DNA of 64,000 bases. Origin: Tumebacillus avium. GTDB taxonomy: Bacteria > Bacillota > Bacilli > Tumebacillales > Tumebacillaceae. The first letter of the stretch is position 1. Each line of letters opens with the position of its first letter. Shown piece by piece: positions 18,837 to 25,995 of the stretch. Location: contig NZ_CP021434.1 of assembly GCF_002162355.1 (NCBI RefSeq), positions 714,501 through 778,500 of the forward strand, written 5' to 3'. The notes under the pieces are model-generated. The model worked only from the letters and a program-made list of their open reading frames with translations, did not search any database and was not told the DNA's origin. The translations under genes were made by a program, and so were the position numbers.

Positions 18837-20213
18837 TCAGATCAGGTATTTTTTCATCAAACAGAGCGCCTTTTCCGGGTCGCGCTGCGCCACCAGCCCC
18901 ATCGCCGACAAAAGGTACGTCCGGTCGATCAGCACGTTTGGGCGCAAGGGTTTCAGACAAGTTGGGTTCTCTTCCGTAAAGAATCCGGCCGCAACGATCT
19001 GATCGGCCCGCGCACTGTGCACCAGCACCCCGCCGGTGCCGATCACCGTGCCAAATTCCAGCAGGTCTTTGCCGGTCTGCGATAAAAACAGCCCCATCGG
19101 GGTATAGACGCTTTCCACCACACCGGCGTGCCGCTCCATGGCGATCTCCACCGCCGCCTTGCCCAGCGCTTCATCAAACGCTGCATCTTCCGCCGTTTGC
19201 GGGACCAGACTCACCTCGCCTTGCAGCATCCGGCAGCGCGCTTCCACCGAGCCCGCATACTCCGGCAGATGCTTCAAGATCCGCCGCGAGCCTGCCGTCT
19301 CCCACAGCGATACAGCGCTGACCCGCATGCCGAGGTCGCCTTCCACCGTGCGCTTGGCGTGCGGTTCCTGCAGCCCTTTCCAGACCACGCCCGGCTTGGT
19401 CGGCTCACCGCTGCCAACCGAATGGATATCGGTCGTCGCGCCCCCGACATCGATCACGACCAGCGGCCCGATGCCGTCCTGCAGGTCGGTGCCGTCGGCC
19501 AGCACCACCGCCGCTTCCAGCACGGCGGCCGGCGTCGGCATCAAAATCCCGCCGACCAGCTCTTCCGCCTGATCCAGCCCTTTAGCCACGACGATCCGCT
19601 CCATAAACACATCGCGGATCGCCTCGCGCGCCGGCTCCACCTGCAGCTCATTGAGGCGCGGCATCACGTTTGGCACCAATTTATAGTAAAGGCCCCTTTC
19701 GTCAAAAAGCGCCTCGATCTCATCCCGCGCATTTTTGTTCCCGGCCACAACGACCGGCACAGCTTGCACATGCTCGGCGATCATCCGCGCGTTGTGCAAA
19801 ATGCAGGTTTTGTTCCCGCCGTCCGTTCCCCCGGCGAGCAGGAGCAGGTCGGGCTCCAGCCCTTTGATCTCTTCCAGGTCGCTGCGGGTCAGCTCAAACG
19901 AATATACGCCAAGCACCCGTGCCCCTGCACCCAGCGCCGCCCGCTTCGCCGCTTCGGCGGTCAGTTCCGGCACCAGCCCGATCGCGACCATCTTCAAGCC
20001 CCCGGCCGCGCTGGAACAGGCCAGCTTTTCGGTAAACTCCACCGGCCCGGTCTGTTCGAGCAGCTTGGCGTACGCTTTTTCAAATCCGACAAGAATCCCC
20101 TCATCGACCGTGGTCAGATCTTTTGCCGTCCCGAGGATGCGTTCGCCGTGCAGGTCGATCGCCGTCAGTTTGGTGTAGGTGCTGCCAAAATCGATACAAA
20201 GCACCGCTTCCAT
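18837..20213 (-). CDS. glmL: Glutamate mutase reactivase/chaperone GlmL (MutL family)
   Basis: This 458-aa ASKHA-fold ATPase is the partner that reactivates glutamate mutase after cobalamin damage. The N-terminal phosphate loop is [14 protein letters not shown]; the second phosphate-binding segment is [15 protein letters not shown]; and [11 protein letters not shown] is typical of GlmL/MutL proteins. The ATG abuts the stop codon of glmS (TAGATG at 20216-20211), pointing to translational coupling. The next gene glmE starts 16 bp after its stop. Confidence 0.92.
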   Translation of the reverse strand: MEAVLCIDFGSTYTKLTAIDLHGERILGTAKDLTTVDEGILVGFEKAYAKLLEQTGPVEFTEKLACSSAAGGLKMVAIGLVPELTAEAAKRAALGAGARVLGVYSFELTRSDLEEIKGLEPDLLLLAGGTDGGNKTCILHNARMIAEHVQAVPVVVAGNKNARDEIEALFDERGLYYKLVPNVMPRLNELQVEPAREAIRDVFMERIVVAKGLDQAEELVGGILMPTPAAVLEAAVVLADGTDLQDGIGPLVVIDVGGATTDIHSVGSGEPTKPGVVWKGLQEPHAKRTVEGDLGMRVSAVSLWETAGSRRILKHLPEYAGSVEARCRMLQGEVSLVPQTAEDAAFDEALGKAAVEIAMERHAGVVESVYTPMGLFLSQTGKDLLEFGTVIGTGGVLVHSARADQIVAAGFFTEENPTCLKPLRPNVLIDRTYLLSAMGLVAQRDPEKALCLMKKYLI

Positions 20214-20627
20214 CTATACCACCAGCCCTAAATCCTCATGCAGATTGCGCACCGCGATCTCCAGCGGCGTCTCCGGCGAAAACACGCGGTTGAAGCCCAT
20301 GTCCAGAAACTGCGCTTCCACTTCGGCAAAATCGTGTTTGCCAACGACGAGGTTGCCACCGACATACAGCACCATGTCGCCAAGCCCCGCCTCTTCGCAT
20401 TTTTCACGCAGCCCGCGGCAGTCGATCTCGCCGTGCCCGTAGAGCGAAGAGACCAGAATCGCCTTCGCGCCGGTCTCGATCGCCGCCGAAATAAAATCTT
20501 CCTGCGACGACAGCACCCCGATGTTCACGACCTGAAACCCGGCTTCCGAAAACACATGATCCAAAATCCGATTTCCTACCGCATGGCAATCCGCTCCGAT
20601 AACGCCGATGACGATCGTTGCCTTCAT
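20214..20627 (-). CDS. glmS: Glutamate mutase B12-binding (sigma) subunit
   Basis: The 137-aa product is the cobalamin-binding subunit. It carries the base-off/His-on motif D-x-H-x-x-G as DCHAVGNRI near residue 14, followed later by VSSLYGHG and VGGNLVVGK, as in GlmS/MamA. It forms adenosylcobalamin-dependent glutamate mutase with GlmE. GGAGGGATATAA precedes the ATG. This is the first gene of the operon. The symbol glmS is shared with the unrelated glucosamine-phosphate synthase. Confidence 0.93.
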   Translation of the reverse strand: MKATIVIGVIGADCHAVGNRILDHVFSEAGFQVVNIGVLSSQEDFISAAIETGAKAILVSSLYGHGEIDCRGLREKCEEAGLGDMVLYVGGNLVVGKHDFAEVEAQFLDMGFNRVFSPETPLEIAVRNLHEDLGLVV

Positions 20628-20668
20628 TTATATCCCTCCGCCTTAATTCCCAGTGGCTAAATTTATAA

Positions 20669-20684
20669 ATGATACTTCTATCAT
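20669..20684. repeat. Palindrome upstream of the glutamate mutase operon
   Basis: ATGATA-CTTC-TATCAT, a perfect 6-bp inverted repeat, lies 42-57 bp upstream of glmS. It may be an operator overlapping the promoter. I could not assign convincing -35/-10 boxes for this operon. Confidence 0.4.
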
Positions 20685-20710
20685 TACGTTTAGATTCCTT
20701 CCCCCCCAAC

Positions 20711-20740
20711 AAAAAAGGCTCAGCGTGATCCGCCGAGCCT
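20711..20740 (-). terminator. Terminator after the 77-aa gene
   Basis: AGGCTC and GAGCCT arms (20740-20735 and 20721-20716, minus strand) are followed by TTTTTT. The hairpin contains the stop codon of the small gene. Confidence 0.75.
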
Positions 20741-20953
20741 GCTCTCGTACTGCCGTCTAGTTTTTTCCACGCGTTTCTTCGCTTTCAGCCAATTTGTTTC
20801 CGCCTGTGCATACAGCAGCCTGAACTCTTCGCGCCGGGGCTGGTCCCGTTCCAGCTCCTGCTGCAACTGCTCCAGCAAGGTTCTGCACAGCGCTTCCTCT
20901 TTGACTGCCGCCTGGTACACCATCTGCTGACCGCCGTCTGCCGCTTCCAACAT
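20720..20953 (-). CDS. Small helical hypothetical protein (77 aa)
   Basis: I do not recognise a family. The 77 residues are rich in Glu, Gln, Arg and Lys, with heptad-like leucines (LLEQLQQELERDQ), suggesting one or two amphipathic helices or a coiled coil. There is no signal peptide or membrane segment, and a single Cys. AGGAGG sits about 9 nt before the ATG and a clean terminator closes it, which supports a real gene. It lies between the peptide gene's terminator and the glutamate mutase operon. No function can be inferred. Confidence 0.6.
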   Translation of the reverse strand: MLEAADGGQQMVYQAAVKEEALCRTLLEQLQQELERDQPRREEFRLLYAQAETNWLKAKKRVEKTRRQYESRLGGSR

Positions 20954-20977
20954 CGAGCCTCCCTCCTGCCGTCAAAC

Positions 20978-21008
20978 AAGAGAAACGCGAAAGCTCAAGC
21001 CTTCGCGT
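20978..21008 (-). terminator. Terminator of the 44-aa peptide gene
   Basis: Minus-strand ACGCGAAGGC and GCTTTCGCGT pair over 10 bp (one G-U) and are followed by TTCTCTTGTTT, 75 nt past the peptide stop. Confidence 0.7.
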
Positions 21009-21082
21009 CCTTCAGCATCTCTTTTCTATTGTGTACCAGTTACTTCCATTTCAAGCCTACTGATCCAGATCCTGCTGACAGC

Positions 21083-21217
21083 TTACAGCGACGGCGCGTT
21101 GCCGATCGGCCATACCAGCTCTGCCTGACGCATGGTATCCGGACCAATCACCGTTGCAAAAGCCACCACTACCGCCATTGTAAATGCACAGAACGCCAAC
21201 ACTTTAACCAGTTTCAT
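21083..21217 (-). CDS. 44-aa exported peptide, candidate signalling pro-peptide of the adjacent RRNPP regulator
   Basis: The ATG at 21217 has GGGGGATA about 7-13 nt upstream and opens a 44-codon frame. The product has two lysines (KLVK), a hydrophobic stretch (about residues 6-24) and a polar C-terminus ending WPIGNAPSL. That is the layout of Phr/NprX-type pro-peptides, which are exported, cut and re-imported as short C-terminal peptides. It has its own promoter and terminator and is divergent from an HTH-TPR regulator whose family usually senses such peptides. The mature peptide, if any, would come from the last 5-12 residues. The oligopeptide-binding protein at 28603-30537 is a possible importer component. 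Pairing is by context and architecture only. Confidence 0.7.
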   Translation of the reverse strand: MKLVKVLAFCAFTMAVVVAFATVIGPDTMRQAELVWPIGNAPSL

Positions 21218-21244
21218 CTTCGTATATCCCCCTAAACTATAGTG

Positions 21245-21336
21245 AACATTTTCTTTTGTTTCATAGAATGTTTAGCTTCGTTACGAATATGGTAGTCTGA
21301 TTTCCTAATTTCGTCAATAACATTTTTGAACATTTT
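21245..21336. repeat. Three AACATTTT copies around the peptide promoter
   Basis: Identical octamers AACATTTT lie at 21245-21252, 21319-21326 and 21329-21336. The last two are spaced exactly 10 bp, one helical turn, and sit directly upstream of the -35 box of the peptide gene, where an activator would bind. The first lies in the leader, and with AATGTT at 21267-21272 makes an inverted pair. Confidence 0.5.
21289..21317 (-). promoter_or_regulatory. Promoter of the 44-aa peptide gene
   Basis: Minus-strand TTGACG (21317-21312) and TACCAT (21294-21289) have a 17-bp spacer. The weak -10 (4/6) fits a promoter needing activation. The leader would be about 65 nt. Confidence 0.6.
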
Positions 21337-21428
21337 GATTAGAAAATCGAAATGATCAGTTTTAATTTGGTGTTTTTCTACACTCAATTTTGACCATACT
21401 TAAACAGATGACACTAAAATAAGGACAA

Positions 21429-21455
21429 TTGGCTCTTGTTCGGGTATGATATACT
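21429..21455 (+). promoter_or_regulatory. Extended -10 promoter of the RRNPP regulator
   Basis: TGATATACT (TG at 21447, TATACT at 21450-21455) forms an extended -10. TTGGCT at 21429-21434 is a -35 with a short 15-bp spacer. The regulator ATG is 62 bp downstream of the -10. Confidence 0.5.
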
Positions 21456-21516
21456 AACTTAATAGAGCAAAAAAAATGACGATGAATTGAATTGACATAT
21501 AGGAGTGTTATCGGGG

Positions 21517-22857
21517 ATGGCAGGAGTTGGACAAAGAATCAAAGAACTGCGTAAAGCCTCCAAGCTGACACAGCAAGAGTTGGCCGAAGGGGTAGTCACG
21601 CGCAGTTATATCAGTCAAATCGAAAAAGGCTTGATCCAGCCTTCGTATGATACGTTGGAAAAGCTTTCGAATAAACTCGGCGTGTCGGTTGAGGATTTTT
21701 TCAAAGAGCCGGAAAACAAGGCGATGCTGATCACCGACTGGAAGAAGTACGTCCGGTTTGCGGAAGGGCATGCTGAATCCGGCCAGTATGAGCAGGCGAA
21801 GAAGATTCTCGACAACTTGGAGTCGGCGTCTCAAGAGGAGCTGAACGACTTTGACCTCGGCATCTTGAACTGGGTGCATGGCAAGCTCCGCGAGCAGGCC
21901 AACCAGTTTCAAGATGCGATGCCGTTTTACCGGAAGAGCCTTGAGCACCTGGCGGAGTATGTCGACTCCAAAGAGCTGGTGCGCTCGCTCGATTCGCTGG
22001 CGTACTGCAACCTGCAGCTAAACGACAACCAGGAAGCGTTGCGCATTTTGAATGAAGCAAACGAAGTGATCATCCGCTATCATCTCGGCGGTCTGGTCAA
22101 GACATCGGTGCTGATCAACACCGGCGTGGCGCATGCCAAACTGGGCGAATACCACTCGGCGATTCGCCTGCTCAACGAAGCGAACTATCTCAACCACGCG
22201 ATGAACGTGCATTACAAGGCCGGGCACATCTACTTCATCCTCGGCACCTGCCACATGCAGATTGGCGAGGCGGAGTCGGCGGTCGAGTTCTTCCGCCGCG
22301 CCATCGACTTCTATGACTATGCCGGCCATATCGAAAACAAGGCCGGGGTGATCACCAACCTCGGCATCCTCTACTCCAACACCGGCCAGGGGAGCAAAGC
22401 GGCGGCGTCGCTGTCCGATGCGATCCTGATCTACGAGCAGCTCCGCGATGCCCAGGTCAAAACCGACCCGGCCGAAGCGGACCGCCTCGAAGCCCGCGCC
22501 GCCAACGCCCGCATCGAGCTGGCCCGCGCCTTCCTGCTGCTCGGCGAAACGGCACAGGTGCAGGCGATCTGCGAGCGGATCTTGAACGGTGACCACCAGC
22601 CCAAGTTCAAAGCGTTTGCCCATCTCTACCTCGGCAACGTCAACTTCCAAGCAGCCCGCTATTCGGAAGCGCTGGAGAACTACCAGGATTCCTACCGCCT
22701 GTTCTTGCAGTCCGGCGACAAGAAGCAGATCGCCGAATTGGAAGAGCACTTGGGCAACACCTACTTCGAGCTCCAGGAGTTTGCCCTCTCCGCCCAGTTT
22801 TACAAGCAGCGCCTCGAAACCACCCGCACCAATCCGGCGCCTTTGGTCACGATGTAA
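21517..22857 (+). CDS. HTH-TPR transcriptional regulator, RRNPP-type peptide sensor
   Basis: This 446-aa protein has an XRE-type helix-turn-helix at about residues 4-62 (GQRIKELRKASKLTQQELAEG, then SYISQIEKGLIQPS) followed by tandem tetratricopeptide-like helical repeats to the end. Examples are GDKKQIAELEEHLGNTYFEL and IENKAGVITNLGILYSNTG. The size and layout match NprR/PlcR-like regulators that bind re-imported signalling peptides. I choose ATG 21517, 11 nt after AGGAG (21501-21505); the in-frame GTG at 21505 overlaps that ribosome site. A strong terminator follows. The divergent 44-aa exported peptide is the likely ligand, and repeats upstream of that gene's -35 box are candidate binding sites. 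Downstream targets are unknown. Confidence 0.85.
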   Translation: MAGVGQRIKELRKASKLTQQELAEGVVTRSYISQIEKGLIQPSYDTLEKLSNKLGVSVEDFFKEPENKAMLITDWKKYVRFAEGHAESGQYEQAKKILDNLESASQEELNDFDLGILNWVHGKLREQANQFQDAMPFYRKSLEHLAEYVDSKELVRSLDSLAYCNLQLNDNQEALRILNEANEVIIRYHLGGLVKTSVLINTGVAHAKLGEYHSAIRLLNEANYLNHAMNVHYKAGHIYFILGTCHMQIGEAESAVEFFRRAIDFYDYAGHIENKAGVITNLGILYSNTGQGSKAAASLSDAILIYEQLRDAQVKTDPAEADRLEARAANARIELARAFLLLGETAQVQAICERILNGDHQPKFKAFAHLYLGNVNFQAARYSEALENYQDSYRLFLQSGDKKQIAELEEHLGNTYFELQEFALSAQFYKQRLETTRTNPAPLVTM

Positions 22858-22862
22858 TAACT

Positions 22863-22901
22863 AAAAAGGCTCAGCTTGTGCAATCCAAGCTGAGCCTTTT
22901 T
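22863..22901. terminator. Bidirectional terminator after the RRNPP regulator
   Basis: AAAAAGGCTCAGCTTG (22863-22878) and CAAGCTGAGCCTTTTT (22886-22901) are a perfect 16-bp stem with a 7-nt loop. It serves the convergent acetyltransferase-like gene as well. Confidence 0.95.
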
Positions 22902-22909
22902 CTATTGAG

Positions 22910-23584
22910 TTAAATCGCCAGCAGCTTGACCGTCTCTTTGCCGCGCAGCCCTTCGACCATCTGCTCCCATGACTCCGGTTTGTTCGGGAGGATGGCGTAG
23001 TAGGTGGTAAGGAACTGGACGATCAGTTCGGCGGGCAGAGACTCAACGCCCGGCTCGTAGCTCAGATAGCAGAGGTCGAGGCCGGAGACCGCTTCGCCGT
23101 CGCCTTCCCAGGACGGGTGCACATACGGGAAGTCGAGCTTGCGGTAGCCGAGGTGAGACAAGACTTCGCGGCGCACGTACGGGTTCATCGACTTCACGCC
23201 GCCAAAGCCATACGCCTCCACGAGGTACGGGTTGTAGATCTCGGCAAACATGCCTTTCAGCTCACGTCCGGCATCTGCCACGACCTTCAGCAGGTCTTCG
23301 CGGCGCTGGTTGGCCAGGAACGGCCCGATGCCTTTGCCGTCAACGCCGATGATCGTGAAATCGGTCATCGCCACCTGCATGTCCGCATAATAGCGGTATT
23401 CGGTCGCCCCGACCACCTTGCCGTCTTCCACAGCGACAAACACGCGAATTCCCGGATCTTGCAGCGGGTCGGCCCACAAGGAGAACTCCAGCACTTCTTC
23501 CTTCGGGAACACCTTGCCCATCAGCTCATGCATCTGCTTGAACAGCGGGTCGTCAATGCTCGTAATGCGTCTGTATTCCATCAA
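22910..23584 (-). CDS. GNAT-like acyltransferase family protein
   Basis: The 224-aa protein resembles GNAT-fold N-acyltransferases of Bacillales. FVAVEDGKVVGATEYRYY looks like the beta-strand pair of the fold, and FTIIGVDGKGIGPFLANQRR lies where the acyl-CoA loop would be, but the canonical R/Q-x-x-G-x-G/A is imperfect. The sequence is soluble, with no signal peptide. It is transcribed alone, between the shared terminator and the ArsR promoter. The substrate is unknown; self-resistance by acetylation or tailoring of a product is possible but not shown. Confidence 0.55.
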   Translation of the reverse strand: MMEYRRITSIDDPLFKQMHELMGKVFPKEEVLEFSLWADPLQDPGIRVFVAVEDGKVVGATEYRYYADMQVAMTDFTIIGVDGKGIGPFLANQRREDLLKVVADAGRELKGMFAEIYNPYLVEAYGFGGVKSMNPYVRREVLSHLGYRKLDFPYVHPSWEGDGEAVSGLDLCYLSYEPGVESLPAELIVQFLTTYYAILPNKPESWEQMVEGLRGKETVKLLAI

Positions 23585-23653
23585 AATACCTCCTTCAGCT
23601 TGGGTACATGTTACCTAACAGAATACACCAAACTAGGAAAAAGGCAACTTGCC

Positions 23654-23683
23654 TTGACATCGCAGCAGACCAATCTCTATAAT
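23654..23683 (+). promoter_or_regulatory. Sigma-A promoter of the arsR-like gene
   Basis: Consensus TTGACA (23654-23659) and TATAAT (23678-23683) with an 18-bp spacer, 53 bp upstream of the ATG. Confidence 0.8.
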
Positions 23684-23689
23684 GAAAAA

Positions 23690-23707
23690 CGTAACCGTTC
23701 AGTTACG
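23690..23707. promoter_or_regulatory. Inverted repeat at the arsR-like transcription start (operator)
   Basis: CGTAAC-CGTTCA-GTTACG is a perfect 6-bp inverted repeat 7-24 bp past the -10 box. Its position would let a bound dimer block transcription, so autoregulation by the ArsR-type product is likely. Confidence 0.6.
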
Positions 23708-23736
23708 CGTCCTTCACCTTCAAGGAGGTGCTTCGC

Positions 23737-24060
23737 ATGATCGAAGAAGGACAACCTTATGACGTCTTTGCGGCGCTGGCCGATCCGACCCGCCGCAAGC
23801 TGTTAGAAATCCTCTCCGGCGGCGAACAGTCGGTCACCCGGCTGGCCGAGCATTTCCCCGTCTCCCGCCCCGCGATCTCCAAGCATCTCAACGTCCTGCG
23901 CCAGGCCGGGCTGGTCACCGAGACCAAATCAGGCCGCGAGCGCCTCTACCAACTACGTGCGGAACCCCTGCGGGAAGTCCGCGACTGGCTCGATTACTAC
24001 GAGCGATTTTGGAACGAGAAGATCAACAACCTCAAGCGCCTCTTCGAAGATCCGCACTAA
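23737..24060 (+). CDS. ArsR-family winged-helix repressor
   Basis: The 107-aa protein starts MIEEGQPYDVFAALADPTRR, the typical ArsR opening, with a recognition helix around FPVSRPAISKHLNVLRQAGL and wing TETKSGRERLYQL. No CxC metal-binding motif is visible, so it is probably not an arsenic or zinc sensor. It resembles the SdpR/non-metal branch. AAGGAGG at 23721-23727 is 9 nt before the ATG at 23737; an in-frame GTG at 23728 overlaps that site and is not preferred. It has its own consensus promoter with an operator-like repeat. No SRPBCC-type partner gene follows. Confidence 0.9.
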   Translation: MIEEGQPYDVFAALADPTRRKLLEILSGGEQSVTRLAEHFPVSRPAISKHLNVLRQAGLVTETKSGRERLYQLRAEPLREVRDWLDYYERFWNEKINNLKRLFEDPH

Positions 24061-24106
24061 AAAGCCCGTTTCGATGCACCCCTCGGTCATCGAAACGGAC
24101 TTTCTT
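24061..24106. terminator. Terminator between the convergent arsR- and tetR-like genes
   Basis: CCGTTTCGATG (24066-24076) pairs with CATCGAAACGG (24088-24098), extended by AAAG/CTTT, then TTTCTTTCCT. Confidence 0.85.
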
Positions 24107-24117
24107 TCCTGCTTCCT

Positions 24118-24702
24118 TTAGCGGGCCAATCCCCGGATTGCCATGTCGACCAAGGCCTCAGCGCCCGCCTGGTCTTTCGCTTCGATCATCCCGGTCATCA
24201 CCGCTTGCATGTAGCTGTGGATCGCGCCGGAGATGACCAGGGCGGCATCGGTCGTGTCTTCCATCTCGCGGAACTCTCCGCGCTCAATCCCATACTTGAT
24301 CACATCGGTCAGCAGGTGCATCACGTCGTGCAACTGCTTGATCCGCTGCTGCTCAAACGATTTGTTGTCTTTGAATTTGATCATGTGTTCGAAGTTCAGC
24401 TTATGAAACTTCACCATCTGCGGAAAGCGTTCCACTTGGAACCGCGCATAGGCGCGCAATTTTTCAGCAGCCGACTCATACGGTTTCACCGCTTCGACCA
24501 CGACGCGGTAGTATTCCCGCATCTGATAGTGCACCACTTCGGCCAGCAATGTCTCTTTATCCTTAAAGTGCAGGTACACCGTCCCTTTGGCGATCCCTGC
24601 ATCCTGTGCAATCTCCCCAACTTTTGTTTCATGGAACCCGCTCGTGCTAAACCGCTTGGCAGCAGCTTCTAATATCGCCTGTCGCTTGTCGACAATCTCC
24701 AT
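24118..24702 (-). CDS. TetR-family transcriptional regulator
   Basis: This 194-aa protein has the TetR N-terminal DNA-binding domain (ILEAAAKRFSTSGFHETKVG, then IAQDAGIAKGTVYLHFKDKE, about residues 9-55) and a helical ligand-binding domain. It resembles the FadR/YsiA-like group by eye. It lies just downstream of the ATP-grasp operon on the same strand but has its own extended -10 promoter and GGAGG site, so it may regulate that operon, itself, or something elsewhere. The ligand is unknown. Confidence 0.9.
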   Translation of the reverse strand: MEIVDKRQAILEAAAKRFSTSGFHETKVGEIAQDAGIAKGTVYLHFKDKETLLAEVVHYQMREYYRVVVEAVKPYESAAEKLRAYARFQVERFPQMVKFHKLNFEHMIKFKDNKSFEQQRIKQLHDVMHLLTDVIKYGIERGEFREMEDTTDAALVISGAIHSYMQAVMTGMIEAKDQAGAEALVDMAIRGLAR

Positions 24703-24734
24703 CTCGGTACCTCCGATAAGATTACACTCCTTTC

Positions 24735-24743
24735 ATTATACCA
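24735..24743 (-). promoter_or_regulatory. Extended -10 promoter of the tetR-like gene
   Basis: Minus-strand TGGTATAAT (24743-24735) is a perfect extended -10 about 33 bp upstream of the ATG. No good -35 is present, as expected for this class. Confidence 0.6.
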
Positions 24744-24786
24744 GACTCCGGGCGTTTTCCACGAATCTCAATTGCCGGGGGCAGGA

Positions 24787-25977
24787 TCAGGATTCCCAGA
24801 CGGTGTTTTCCTCCACGTACGCCACCGCTTGCCCGAGCCGGACTTCGACCTCGGCTGCCGTTTGGCCGGTGACGGTCACCGTCAGATAGCTTTCCGTGCT
24901 GCGGGTTGGACCTCCATAGACTTTGCCGATTTCTCCTTCTTGGCTGACCTCGCACCAGTCGAACGGCACCGTCTCCGGCATGCTGACCAGCTTCCCATGT
25001 TTGGGCGGAATGAAGTAGCCGCCATACAGAGCGCCGGCCTTGCTGCGGTCGGGCAGCGGGTCGATCAGGCCGCATTGGGCGCGGGTGATGCAGCGGTCGA
25101 GGTGCAGGCCGTACGCGCGCTCGATCAACACGTTGATCCGGCCGCCGGTGGTGCGTGACGCCACTTCGCAGAGCACGATCCGGTCGTCCGGCGTGTGGAA
25201 CACTTCCGCATGGAAGGTCGAAGCATCTAACTTCGGCATCACGGCGAGCAGTTCTTTGGCAAAGGAGATCAAACGCTCGCCCAGCGGATGCCCCGGCTCC
25301 AGCATGACATTGCCGACGCCTTGCTGGTCAGTATAGGCGAGGCAAGTGTTGACATAGGCGGTCGCACAGGCAAACTTCACATCCCCGTCCAGCACCACGC
25401 CGTCGATCTGGTACATCTTGCCTTCCACAAACGCCTCCGCCAGCATCCCGGCCGTACTGTTCGTCTTCAAGTACTCGCCGAGCGCTGCTTCCGAGCGCAG
25501 CACCTTCGTGTAGGCCGAAGACATGCCGCGCAGCGGTTTGACGACGATCGGATAGCCGTGCTCCACAGCAAAATCATCGAGATCGAGCGGGCTTTCCAGC
25601 TTGCGATGGGCGGCGACAGGGATTCCGCCGCGCGATGCCGTCTCTTTCATCACCGCTTTGTCGCGAAAGGCGAGGGCGCTTTCATACCCTTGACCGGCGA
25701 TGCCCAAACGGTCGCGCAGGCGACCTGCGCGGATGATCTCGCTTTCCTCAAGCGCGATGATCCGCCGGAACGGACGCTCCGCATGCAGTTTGACCGCTTC
25801 GACCTCCACGCGCCCGTCGCGCATCAGCACATCAAACGGCCGGCGCACCGGAAACTCCGGGAAGTCATCGACCACGCTCCGCTCCGCAAACATATACACG
25901 TCTTCCTCCAGCCCGGTCAGCCACTCCGTATAATCGATCTGCTCCCGGGAGAAGCGATTGAAGAGCAAGATTGCCAT
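24787..25977 (-). CDS. ATP-grasp ligase 1 (carboxylate-amine ligase family)
   Basis: The 396-aa protein has an ATP-grasp core: YPIVVKPLRGMSSA (ATP lysine and glycine-rich loop), AEAFVEGKMYQIDGVV, and a metal-binding end EVFHTPDDRIVLCEVASRTTGG. Such enzymes make an acyl-phosphate from a carboxylate and couple it to an amine or thiol, and many make dipeptides. It is a close paralogue of the next gene upstream (24% or more by eye; the same start MAILLFNRFS versus MAILILNRFP). ATG 25977 follows GGGAGG; the GTG nine bases earlier overlaps that site. It is the third gene of an operon led by an alanyl-tRNA-synthetase-like protein, 18 bp after its paralogue. Substrates are unknown. Confidence 0.85.
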   Translation of the reverse strand: MAILLFNRFSREQIDYTEWLTGLEEDVYMFAERSVVDDFPEFPVRRPFDVLMRDGRVEVEAVKLHAERPFRRIIALEESEIIRAGRLRDRLGIAGQGYESALAFRDKAVMKETASRGGIPVAAHRKLESPLDLDDFAVEHGYPIVVKPLRGMSSAYTKVLRSEAALGEYLKTNSTAGMLAEAFVEGKMYQIDGVVLDGDVKFACATAYVNTCLAYTDQQGVGNVMLEPGHPLGERLISFAKELLAVMPKLDASTFHAEVFHTPDDRIVLCEVASRTTGGRINVLIERAYGLHLDRCITRAQCGLIDPLPDRSKAGALYGGYFIPPKHGKLVSMPETVPFDWCEVSQEGEIGKVYGGPTRSTESYLTVTVTGQTAAEVEVRLGQAVAYVEENTVWES

Positions 25978-25995
25978 GCTGCACACCTCCCTCGT

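Noticed and set aside
21029-21235. Plus-strand 68-codon frame across the peptide gene
   Set aside because: No ribosome site or promoter on that strand, and the composition is that of an antisense shadow. The minus-strand 44-codon frame has all the signals.
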